From the NCBI GenBank assembly GCA_036924085.1, contig JAVGWX010000011.1, positions 37,920,970 through 37,984,969 on the forward strand: a DNA stretch of 64,000 nt, given 5' to 3'. This document shows, in pieces, positions 32,304 through 44,800 of this stretch (positions are counted from its first letter, which is position 1; every line of letters begins with the position of its first letter). The position numbers and the translations under genes were made by a program. Source of the stretch: Ariolimax columbianus. Lineage: Eukaryota > Mollusca > Gastropoda > Stylommatophora > Arionidae. The notes beneath the pieces were generated by a model, which was given only the letters and a program-made list of their open reading frames with translations, was not told where the DNA came from and did no database searches.

Positions 32304-35300
32304 CAAAAACAAATATTGAAAAGAATACGTGTATTAACAAATTATGTTTTTTTTACCGAGTGAAGCCCATTACTAAAGCTAGTGATAAATAAACAACATT
32401 GAACTTACACATTAATAATATAAAATACACACTAACACAGTTGAACCCTAGAAATAACCAAAAAGCCTGTACATGGCTGAAAATAATCTTGCATGCTAAA
32501 TGGAGGTAACTTTTTATCGAGCAAGAGTAATGAGGAAAAAATATAACTTGCTGTTGTCGAGAGGTAAGGCGATCGCCTCTCAAAGTGGTGAACGGAAACG
32601 GTAAATGATTGAGTCCTGCAAGTTTCAAGCGACCCCTAGTCTCAACGAGATGAAACTAGAATGCCTGCATCCTGACTACCTCCAGTCATTTTGACTTAGG
32701 TTTTGCCGCTGGTCCAATGTAGCCCGGGACCAGAGAATGAGGTTGATGATCGCGACATTTTCTTCTTCACTATAATCCAAATACAGTTACATCATCAAGA
32801 GAAAACCGTCTGATGATGTGCTCACCTTCGGCCATGACAGGCAACTATATTTATACATTTGAGTACTTATATCAGCCACAATCATACTTACATTAACTCA
32901 GGATCCACAACGGCTGTTGGATCTCCTTTAGGTCCCATTTTGCATGTGCTTACAGGGTGGTAAACTGTGAGAGGCCGGTATTTGACCATGCATGTCCAGT
33001 ACTCATGGGAGTCATATTTGTGTTGTGTGCATGCTTTCACAGCAGCTTTCTCTGTCAACTGAGCTCCTATGTCTTTCATTGTTTTTGTTTCAACCAACTT
33101 TTTACATTCATTGATTCCTGAAAGATGAATAAATGCATATGAAGTATCAGATGACAATCCTTTCAACTTGAAAATTTGATATCTTTATGTTACGGAAACA
33201 CTGATAACATGCAGTTGATATGTTAAATACTAGGATCTTTACTGAATATTGTAAAAATTGTGTAGAATTGTAATTACAAAAGTTAAAACAAAGAAATTAC
33301 ATAAAAACACTGACATAGAGAATACAAATTTCTTTAATTTAATTCCACAAAAGAGCATCTATGGCCTATTAATAACATTGTTTGCAATGCATTTTTACCA
33401 TAATTCTTACACATAGAAATAGTAAACGCCAATGCGTTTTAAAATAGAAGAGGGTTGGACCTCACTGTCACAGCAAGTGAAATAGCAGTGAAAATGGACA
33501 GAGTATGGATAAAGTGATAGCACGCTTGAAAGTTTAATATGACTGAATAGAAAAGAGTCAATGTGCTTGATAGTTTTACATGACTGTATAGAAACGAGTT
33601 AACTTGTTGGGTAGTTTAACATGACCGGATAAAAATAGCTAACATTCCTGATAGTTGATCATGATTGCATAAAAAGAGTTAACATTCTTTGTAGTTTAAT
33701 AACTTAGCATCTTTATACTGGTTTAGAAGACTCTACAGAGTCTGTAAACGACCAGTTTCTTGGAAGGTGGTTTAACCGATGTGTGAGTCCATCTTAATAG
33801 ACAAACACTAGAGCTAAGTAGACCCACAGCCAGTTAGGCGCCATCTATAGCTGCTCTTAACAAACCAGCAGAGGAATGGTACAAATAACTTTGTAGATTT
33901 TGAACTTGAATTTTGTACGGGCAGCGGTCGTTAAGCCTACTCTTTTCGATTTCCAACTGACAAGGAATTGTTAACGTGCTCGACACTGAACACGAGTCCG
34001 ATCTCACTACCCGGAGATCAGGGAAACTTTTACCAGAAGATCCAGGTAAAAAAAATGTCGGTCTCTATCATGATTCGAACCTGCGACTCCCGACACCCGA
34101 GGCAGACACCTTATCTCGACACCACTGAGTCCTCCGATACACAAATGATGAAGTAAGTCAAAGAATCCGCTGTATATGCTAATTTGGACCTTAAATGCTA
34201 CATATGTGGAAGAAGTTTATGTGTCAGAATTGGACTATAAGTCACCTCCGGACTCACCGGTGTGGTGCAACACAACATGTCTGGCTGTTGTTGTCATTAT
34301 CGCTTGCAATGGACAGTCAATATTATTATTACTTAAAAATTGTTTGATCATATGCAACATCTCATCCGTTTCGATCTTCGGTATCAGGACACGTTCTGTC
34401 TTTCGTGCCTTATTTTTATTAACCACAGCCTTTGATGAATAAAGGTTTGTAAAATATGTCTTGCGTAATCAAGATGCTGAGCAGTGCATGAGCTGCAGCT
34501 GTCAGAAACCCATTTTTGAGTGATTGCGCCAGGGCCAGCGAACAGGAGCTGCCAAGAGCCTTCTAGGCTTCCACGCGGTGATCCTGGATAACAGGCTGCA
34601 TTTTTTAAATCAGAGAGTGGTGAATACTTGGAATGATATTTCCAAAGGAAATAGTGCAAGCACGGTCAATTAATGCATTCAAGAATACATTGGATACGCA
34701 TAGTTTTGAGATCAAGGAAATGTAAAAGAAACTGGTTGTATACAGACCATACAGAGTCTTCTAAACCAGTATAAGTTAACTTACAGATAGTGTAGACTGG
34801 AGCAGGAAGCTACTAGATTACATAACAAATAGTCTCACGATGAGAGACAATAGTTCTAATCACGTTGCTACTCAGACAAACTGTTATATCAGTCACCCCT
34901 GATCAAGAGTTCTATGTCCTCTTGTTTCTCTAGATAATTTGCTTTGATGATGGGGTAGTCAAATGGATCACTGGATCTCAGGGTGATACTGCCTCTACTT
35001 TCTGGTCGCAGCAAAGTTGGTAAACAGTAAAATCCATTCTCCACTGTGTCTCTACTGCTTAAATCACTTTTGGCCTGCAGAAACAAACAATTATAGTTTT
35101 TTATGGTGATCACAGTTTAGGTGAGGGATATGTTTCATGCACAAATAAATTAAGATTGGAACAAATAAAGATCATTCTCTCCATTGACATTCAAAGCCCA
35201 CACATATAATTATTGGAATTTGAGGAATGCTACTGCAAAGTACATGGAGATTAACATGAAAATTAAAAAAATATAGACAGAGAAACATAGAACATGAAAA

Positions 35301-38300
35301 ACTGGAAAGTGGGTCTGCTAACTACCAGAGTCAGTCATTAAGCAACAAGAATTTTATTACAAAACGCATGGAAGAGTATGGATAATGGAACATTTTAATT
35401 TCAAGACACAAAATAGTTCTTCAGCAATACTCCATGTAGGGATTGTGACGATTGAGCAGTATGCTCATGTGCAATATAGCGTACGACATAACATCTCTGA
35501 TGTCGACGTTCACCGTGTATGAACAGATAGGCGTTATTCGTTTTATGTAGTCAGACTGTGTGAAACCTTCTTAAATCTGCAGAAGACTGGAGGTTCAGTA
35601 TGGTGACAGTTGCTTGAGTCAGATGAGAGTGTATGAATTGGTATAAAGATTTTAAAATGAAAGACAAATCATAATTGATGAACAATGGTGTGGGAGACCA
35701 GCAGGCATGAGAACTGACACAGTGAAACAGCAGATCAATCAGCTAGTCCGTGGCAACAAGCAAGTCACTATTGATGAAATAGTCATAGATTTCAACATGA
35801 GTCACAGCACTGTGTACAAAATTGTTCATGATGACTTCGGTTATAGAGAAGTGTGTAGCTGATAGGTCTCAAGGAAGCGGACAACAAGATAATGGGGGCA
35901 GTTCAAAATTGCTTTATTGTCACACCAAATACATTTTTGGGGAGATTAATGATTGTAATATCACAGGTAATAGTTGCCCATCGTAAGCAAAGATGGCAAC
36001 ATCATCAGCCTTATGCTGCAATGCAAATGGCTTGTCATATGTCTTTACCCTGACTGTGAAGGAGTATGAGGAGAAAGTTGAAATCTGGCACATATGTAGC
36101 TCATTCAATTTGTAGACTTGAGAAGTAGGAATTTCCCTCCTCGACGGGTTTATCCGGTATGGTGCATGGCGAAACACACCTTATTGACCGGATCTACTAT
36201 TCTAAAGGTTTGTCAGAACAATAGAGAAATCAGAGACCAGAACTGAATAAATTCTTGATGTTGCAGGGAAAAACACAGGGAGATGGAACCAGTGTTTGAG
36301 GAATTCTGTCCTTCATATGCTTCTTTAAGAATACTGGTGTAGGCAGTTTAAGAGTGTAAGTTCCCATATTGCTGATCTTTGTAGATCAGGAAGACTATCC
36401 TCAGAGTGCAGCGATGAAAATGCTGCAAGAGTGAAAAAAATCATTGACCGGAATAGGAAAAAAACAAATTGCAGAGATATCTAGAGATATCTGAATGAAT
36501 GTAAATTTTTTTAGAATTTTACACAACTGGGTCCCTCGTCTGCTGACATGTGAAGGTCTCACGTCTGCTGACATGTGAACAGAAACAAACGAGGGTCTGT
36601 TGCTGTGGCCGGTTGCTTAAAATGTGTCGGTCGAAAAACATGTTGCCGACCTTGGTGATGACAGATGAGACTTGGGTTTATTATTATGATCCAGAATTCA
36701 AAATTTCCAGCATGCAGTGGAAGACCCCTGGCTCACCAACACATGTCAAGCCAAGAGCACAGAAATCTGTAACAAAAGTGATGCTGACTGTTTTTTTGGA
36801 CTCCAAAAGTGTCATATTGAAAGATTACCTCCCTCATGACAACACTGTTAATGGGCAATATTGTGCAGATCTCCTTACCAAATTAAGAAAGACTGTGACC
36901 CGAAAACAAGGGATAGTGCGCATACAAATTCTGCTTTTACTTCAAGACAACGTGCACTCCCATAAAACAAGGCTTGTGCTGCAAACAGCCAACGATTTGG
37001 ATATTAAAATTCTTCCACAGCCACCATATTCTTCGGATTTAGCTCGTTCATACTTTTTTGTTTCCAAAACGTAAAAAACAGCTGACAGAAAATCATTTTG
37101 ACAGTGATGAAGATGTAATTCTGGCTTGTAATAACTGGTTTATTTCGAAAAATATGTTATTTTATTCTGAAGTTCTTTTCAAGGTCACGCAGAGATGGCA
37201 GAAATGTATAAATTCGTGGTAGCTACATTGAGAAGGAATAAGCACTGTGCCAAATTTAAACTTTTTTCTCCTACTCCTTCATGGTCAGGGTAACAACTTA
37301 TGACAAGCCCTTGTATGTGTTCTTATTTAACTATAGAGACATGACAGATTTTTCTGCACCCGGCGGCCCCCATGTGAGAAGTCGTCGTTCGTTCTGCTGC
37401 TTCTGGCGCACGTTTACTGTGAGCCTCCATGATGGAGTTTTGCTCTGCGATCTTGGAATATCATATAGAGATCACATCACAAATGTCAGTGTATGCTACA
37501 CTATCCAACAGTTTAACGCAGTGTTTCCCCAATCTTTTTATACCAGCTGACAGGTGAAAATAGGAACAATTTTTTCTGAGACTGCTTAGACAAAATTAAA
37601 ATAAATACTATTTATATAGTATTACAGGGTATTCGTTTTTAAATCTAATGTTATACAACGCAAATGTTACATTCTATCAAAATAACCAAAAAACAAGCAA
37701 TAAATAAAAATGATAATAATAGAAAGTAGCATGTCCTTTGCAGAACGTCGATCTCATGACAACTGATTCGAAAGACAGTCAATCCATGGACAGCTCTCCC
37801 GCCTCTTCCACTGTCAATCTCAGTGCCTCTGTAGTGTTCCTGGTCCACCGTCTCCTTGGTCTGTCTCTGCCTGTTTTGTCAGATACCATACCCTCCAGTA
37901 TCGTTATATCTAAACAATATGGCGCTTGATGTGGCTGAAGTATGTTAATTTTAATATTTAATTCAAGTAAAGTTGGTACGAAATCTATTTCTCCTTTTTT
38001 GCTAGATTATTTGGTAGCAATGGCTGCAGTGTTGTTTCTGAGAGACGAAATGCTGTGTTGACATCCATTCGGTTTCTCTGTTTGGTTTTGATCACTGGCA
38101 GAGCTGAAAGTTTTCTCATACCAAATCGGTAGTTGATTATGTTACCAATAATGTAATACAACTAGGCACATATCATGAACACGATAAACTCCGCAGTTCA
38201 AGAATTACATGCAATAACTTTTATGAGGATTGGCAGGAAATTCTGCGAACCCATGGTTTGGGAAACACTGGTCTAACTGACTGTATCTGAAGCTTCTTTC

Positions 38301-41300
38301 TATTGTCAAATCTTGAAAACTCTGGTGGTGCAGTCATGCAATATGTTCTCATGGTTTGTCTAATGTGGTACTCTTAGGCGCAGTTCCTGACACGAGAACG
38401 AGAAGTTACATCAACGATTATAATGGATAGAGTATGATGGCGATGGATAGTATATGACATAATTAGATGTGATGCCCTCACAACCACCTAGAGCAGTGTT
38501 CCCTAACCTGCTTACACTCACGGACCGGTGAAAACAATAAATTGTTCGTGAACCAGAGAAAATAGGAAAAAATTGTTCGTGAACCAGTGAAAATTAAAAA
38601 AATGGTTCGTGAACCAGTGAAAATAGGAAAAAAATTGTTCATGGAACGGTGACAATAGTACAAATTTTTGGCGGACCTCTCAGACAAATAAAATCCCATT
38701 TTTCATATAGTACGAGGCGTGTTCAACTAAAGCCAGACCCAGTGGCTTTATTACAAACATATGAAAGATACATCATCTGGTGTAACAGAATTAAATATAG
38801 CAATTGTTATAAAGCAAACGTGCCACAGGGTTAGTTACAAAAAGCCGCGATAGGCATTCAGGCATGCATCTCACTGCTTGGGTAGATGGCCGTCCGAATA
38901 AGATGACATTGGTTGTTCTTTGAACCACTTGGTCACCGAGGCCATGACGTCTGCAACGGAGTCGAGAATCGTTGTCCCTTCAGAAATTTGTGTAAGGGTC
39001 TGAACAAATGGAAGTCACAAGGGGACGTATCTGTGCTAACGCTTTCTGAACAATGTTCGTGACATATGGACGCGCATCGTCGTGCAACAGAATCACACGA
39101 CGCGAAAGCATGCCTGGTCGTTTATTCTTCATTGCTGTATGCATCTTGTCTAGTGTGTCATTGTAGCGGATGGCACTCATGTTCTACCGACAAAAGTCCC
39201 TCATGGTAAAAACCTTACCATAACCTTACCAGCGGAAATGTGTGAACTTGAATTTTGTTTGGTTTCGGTGATCCGGGATGTTTCCATTGCATGCTAGCAG
39301 TTTTGCTACTCGGCTTAAAGTGGTGGCACCACGATTCATCACCTGCCACTATGCGCAAAACAAACAAATTACCCCCCCCCCCTCCTCCTCAAATCGCAGC
39401 AAGGGGTTCAAACTCCATCCCATGCGTTCTTCCTTATGGTGGTTGGTCAGCAGCCGAGGTAGCCATTGTGAACACACCTTCCAATACTTCAGCTTCTTGA
39501 ACCACCATTTGAACTGTCCCTAGCGACACAGCAAATTCCTCTGATAGCGAACGTAAGCTCTGGCGACGGTCTGAATTTTTGCTGCATCAATTTTGGCAAT
39601 TGCATTTTCTGACTCAACAAAGTGCGGCTGAGCTGGTCTCGGAAGATCTTTCGTTAACTCACGTCCTTCTTTATACATCGTTGTCTAGTTCTTCGCTGTT
39701 GTCTTCGACACACTTTTCATCACCATACACTGCCTGCATTATGCAATGAATGTCAACTGGTTGACATCCTTCAGCTGTTAGACACCGGATCACCGTTCGC
39801 TGTGATCAACTCTGGACGGATTCCGTATCACCCCCGTCATGTTTTCAACGGTCTGCCGAGGAAACTATGAGTCGGAGGATAATGAAATTTGGCAAACTTG
39901 ACGGTTAATGTGGCCTATTTGCACCAGAAGTGACTTAACTTAACTTAATGTTTTTATTCTAGTTTAGAAGATTCTGCAGAGTCTGTAAACAACCAGTTTC
40001 TTTTACATTTTCTATCTTTAAGAGCTATGTGCATCCAATCTATTTTTAAATACATTAATTGACCATGCCTCGACCACTTCCTGTGGCAATGCATTCCAAG
40101 CATTTACCACTCTCTGACTACAACAATATTTCCTAATATCTAATCTGGACCTTTATTTAGTTAATTAGTAACTATGCGTTATGTTCTTGTAGGTGGTTGA
40201 ATTTTGAAAAAATCTTATTATAGTCTAATTTATCCGTTTCTTTGATTATCTTATAAACCTGTATTAAGTCACCTCGAATTCCTCTCTTTTCTAGGCACTG
40301 AAGGACAGTTTTTCTGAGTCTTTCCTCATAACTGTAATTCTAGAATACTACTATCAGTTTTGGTTGATCTTCTTTGCATCCTTTCCAGCATGTTTATGCC
40401 CCTTCTACCATAAGGACACCACACCTATACACAGTTCTCCAATGCTTTATATAGTTTGACAATCACTTCCTTGGTCCAATGTTTAATATTTCCTTTTATC
40501 ATACCTAACATTGCATTTGATTTTTTTACTGCTACCTGGACTTGCTCACGCACTTTACCTGTATGATCTATCATAACCCCTCGGTCCCTTTCCTTTTCTA
40601 TCATTCTAATATTGTTCTCGCCCATCCTATAATTATGTTCCATATTTTATCTACCCATGTTGATAACAGTACATTTATCTACATTAAACTCCATTTGACA
40701 GCTCACAGACCATTATTGAATTTAAGCTAAATCCGATCTCAATATATCCACTTCTGCTTTAGATGAGACAATACTGCATAGTTCTTTGTCATCAGCGAAT
40801 TTTGCAATCAAAGATCCGATATCAATGTCCAAATCGCTTATATATCAAGAACAAAATTGGTCCAAAACTGAGCCCTGTGGCACTCCACTTTTTACTTCAC
40901 ACCTCTCAGAGTACTCCTTATTTATGCCCACTCTCTGCCTTCTGGCGGTTAACTAATTTTAAATCCATTTGACAACTTCCAAACCTATTCCATGTAATTT
41001 TAACTTTCGAAATAATCTTTGATGAAGTAGTCTTAGTCTTAGCAAAATCAAGATAAATCACCCACTGGCTCCCCTATCTATCATTTTAGTAACCTCCTCC
41101 ATGAATTCTAAAAGATTTGTTAAGCATTATCTCCCTCTAGTAAACCCATGCTGACTATTTCTGATTAAGGTTAAATTTGTCTAAATGCATTGAAATGTTT
41201 TCTTTGCTTATTGACTCTAACAATTTACAGACTATGCTCCTTAAACTCACCGGCCTATAATTTGCTGTTTCAGATTTTATGCCCTTTTTAAATAAGGGGA

Positions 41301-41738
41301 TCACTCCTGCATCTTTCCAATCCCGTGGAACAATCCCTTTTGCAAGTGATTGAGAACATAATATAGCCAATGGTTTTGCTAGTTGGTCTCTAATTTCAAA
41401 CATCAATTTTGGATGAATACCATCGTGTCCACTTTCAACCCCTTCAATTTTCAACCCATTGTCATCATGCGCATCATACGTATGTTCACTTGGTGCAGTT
41501 TGGTCCGATTTCATTTGAACACGCCTCGTATTTTGTCTATTAGTTGTTTAAGCTAATATTGTAAAATGTAAAATTCTATAGCCATTTAAAATAACCAGAA
41601 TTCTAGCAGTATATATAGATAGGGGTTCAGCAGCATTTTTATTTCGGGGATCAGCAGGAAATTTCTGCGGACCCGCTGTGGTTCGTGGACTGGCAGTTGG
41701 GAATCGCTGATCTAGATTAAAGGACAGATGAGTGAGGC

Positions 41739-41815
<77 letters not shown>

Positions 41816-44800
41816 TTAGTATGACTAAATCTAGACTGGAATGATTCATATACTTCAAGTCAAGTCTAGCCAACAGAAAAATGCCCAAAATGTCTGACAG
41901 ATATGCTATCAATACTTACATTTTGATTGTAGTTAAATATATCCACATCAGAAGGGGGGAGAAAATTAAAGAAATGTATCTGAAGGTCTGGCCAGTCCTT
42001 TTCTCTTGTTTCCTTTGTTGTGCTCTTGAAAGCCATTCCCTCCAACATGAAAGGGGAGCTCAGAGGTCCTATTTACATTTAACAACAAATAAATTTAGCG
42101 TCAACTAAACTTAACGTCTTTATACAGGTTAAGAAGGCTCTGCAGAGTCTGTATACAACCAATTTTATTTACATTTGCTTGCTCTTAAAGTTTTGCGCCT
42201 TCAATCTTATCTTGAATGCATTAATTGTCCCTGATTCCACTACTTCTTGTGGCAATGCATTCCAAGCATTCACCACTCTGACTAAACAATGTTTTCTTAA
42301 TATATATCCTGAACCTTTCTTTAATTAATTTGCAGTTGTGCCCTATTGTTCTTATAGCTTACTATACTTTTAAAACCTTTATGTAGTATAATTTTTTTCC
42401 TTATGTCGCCTGGAATTCTTCTCTTTTCCGAGTCTTTCCTCATAAATATAGCTCTGGAATCCCACTATCAGTATTGTCACTCTTTTTTGTATCATTTTCA
42501 GCATGTTTGTATCCCCTCTATGAAAAGGACCTCACACCTGAATACATTACTTCAATCTAGATTTAACTAATGCTTTATACAGTTTGACAATCACTTCATT
42601 GCTCCTATGTTTAATATTTCTTGGTACCATATATTGCATTTGCCATTGTCACTGCTACCTGGACTTATTCCCTCACATTACCTGAATGATCTATTATAAT
42701 CCCTAAGTCCCTTGCAATGCTACAGAGCTGATATGTTAGCTTGAGCTGTTATCAAACTTATATTTTAAAGTTTTTCAATAAAAACTTTTCCTGCATTAAA
42801 AATGTACCTTTGCTTTCTAGCAGGAGTTTTACGATTCAAAATATGTGTCCATAACCCCAAATATTCTGCAGGGAATGAACTAAAATGACATAACATTGTA
42901 TATATTATTCATAGCACATCTTTACAATACGTTAAGGACAGAGCTCACACTGTTAATATTATGGTTACCTCAGCAATGGTATATGGATGTGAACTTTGAA
43001 GAATCCACGCAAATGAGATACAGAGAAAATCTGTATTACTGAAAAAGAAATAGAGAGAAGAGTCCTATATATCTCACTTAGAGACCACATCTGAAATACA
43101 GACATCCACGGCCAAACACAGTTTTGGGAGGTTGTTGATTGCGTCAGTGCAAAAGTACAAATGGCCGGCCATGTGGTCCGCATGACCGACGATAGATGGA
43201 ACTACAACCGCCGCCCTTTAATAAGATGGATAGATAAGCTACATCATGCCCTTGTACCTTGTACTTCAGGGTGAAGGTCAAACATGCATTCAAGCAGCTT
43301 CTGGCTACCTGGCACCAGTCAACCTTGCCAGATTGGATACCAGGATTCACGTATTCAAGTAAGTATCAAGTAAGTTTAGTAGGCTGTGTTGATCCTGTTC
43401 TGTACTTCTCCAGAGATTGGCATAGGGATATTCATCTTGTTCCTGTCTTCATTCTGTTACATGTGAAGCACAGGGCCATCAATTCAGCTGCCTCCCTACA
43501 AGAAGTCTGTGCACTCAAGTGCGCTATTGCAGTGGTCATGTTTGTAACAATTTGTTTTACATGCTGAGGTTGCTAGCCTCATGGACAATTATTTATTTTT
43601 GGCTTTTTAAAATATGATAAAGTATGATAATGATGTAAAGAATACAGCATGAAAATTAACCTTAAAAAAATGAATTCATGAAAATTAACCCAGAAAAAAA
43701 TTAATAAAAATTAACCTAGAGAAAAATTAATTCATAAAAATTAATCTAGAAAAAAATGAATTCATGAAAATTAACCTAGAAAAAAAACAAATTCATGAAA
43801 ATTAACCTTGAAAAAAAATGAATTAATGAAAATATCTGGAAAAGGCGGAGACATCACTATCCTCATAGACAAGCAAAACTCAAATGGGAAAGATTTTACA
43901 TTCTTGAGGAGCTCCTTATCAGCAGACGGAAGAACTACAGTGGAAATCCAACAAAGATGCAATAAGGCAAATTAAGTCATTGGGCAATTAACTCCAATAC
44001 TTAATTGCAAGCACATGACAGTAAGTACCAAAAGAGCTTTATACAACACGATTTTTATCACAACACTAAGCTACCAATGTCAAAACTAGACACTAACATC
44101 AAATGAAAAACAACATACCGTAACAGCAGAAATGAAATGCCTGCAAAAAAATGTTGGATGTAACAAGGAGAGACATGATCAGACACGATGACATCAGGAA
44201 ACTGGTGGGAACAACATCAAAACATATAAACTAAAATGGTTTGGCCACGTAACAATACTACCACCACACAACCCCCCCCTTCTCCACCCAAACAAGCTAT
44301 GCTATTTAGATACAATGGATTCAAGGCCAAAGGCAGACTGGCAGACCAAGACAAAGGTGGCTTACGGAAATATCTGAGGTGGTGAATGCCACTGTGCATG
44401 AGGCACCCAGTCGGGCTCGTTATAGAGATCTCTTCATAACCTGACGCTGAAAGGTTTAACAGGATAAGCGGAAAGAAGAATGAACGAAAGAAAAAAAAGA
44501 TCGATAAACAGATCATGATGTACTGAGATCTAATGCGCCTATGGGCACCTAGGCTACGAAACAGATGAGTGACTAGTTTCACTACTACTTTACCTAGACT
44601 GGAAGGGTTTATACTTAGAAGGTTAAAATGCTTATTCTTTCCTCCCTCCTCAGTGCATCATCTTGTCCCTCCTATTATAGTCATCGTCACCATCAGGTTA
44701 GTCAGTTTGAAGACTGCTGTAGAAGTCTCCTGATGATGTCATGCCACTGTCTTCTGTTCCTAGCAGATCTCTTCAGCTCAGTCCAATTCTGCATACCTAT

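Larger units (their letters stand above)
38494..41709. mobile_element. Non-autonomous hAT element 2, split by a mariner
   Basis: The left end CAGTGTTCCCTAACC and right end GGCAGTTGGGAATCGCTG are inverted. Flanks ACCTAGAG and ATCTAGAT agree at 6 of 8. Own sequence is 38494-38712 and 41529-41709; the rest is the mariner. A 31-bp-like repeat (GTTCGTGAACCAGTGAAAAT x 3-4) lies at 38540-38650. Confidence 0.78.

Noticed and set aside
34060..34135. Functional tRNA gene on minus
   Set aside because: Box-like motifs belong to the head of a SINE that ends in the CR1-like tail; no closed cloverleaf.
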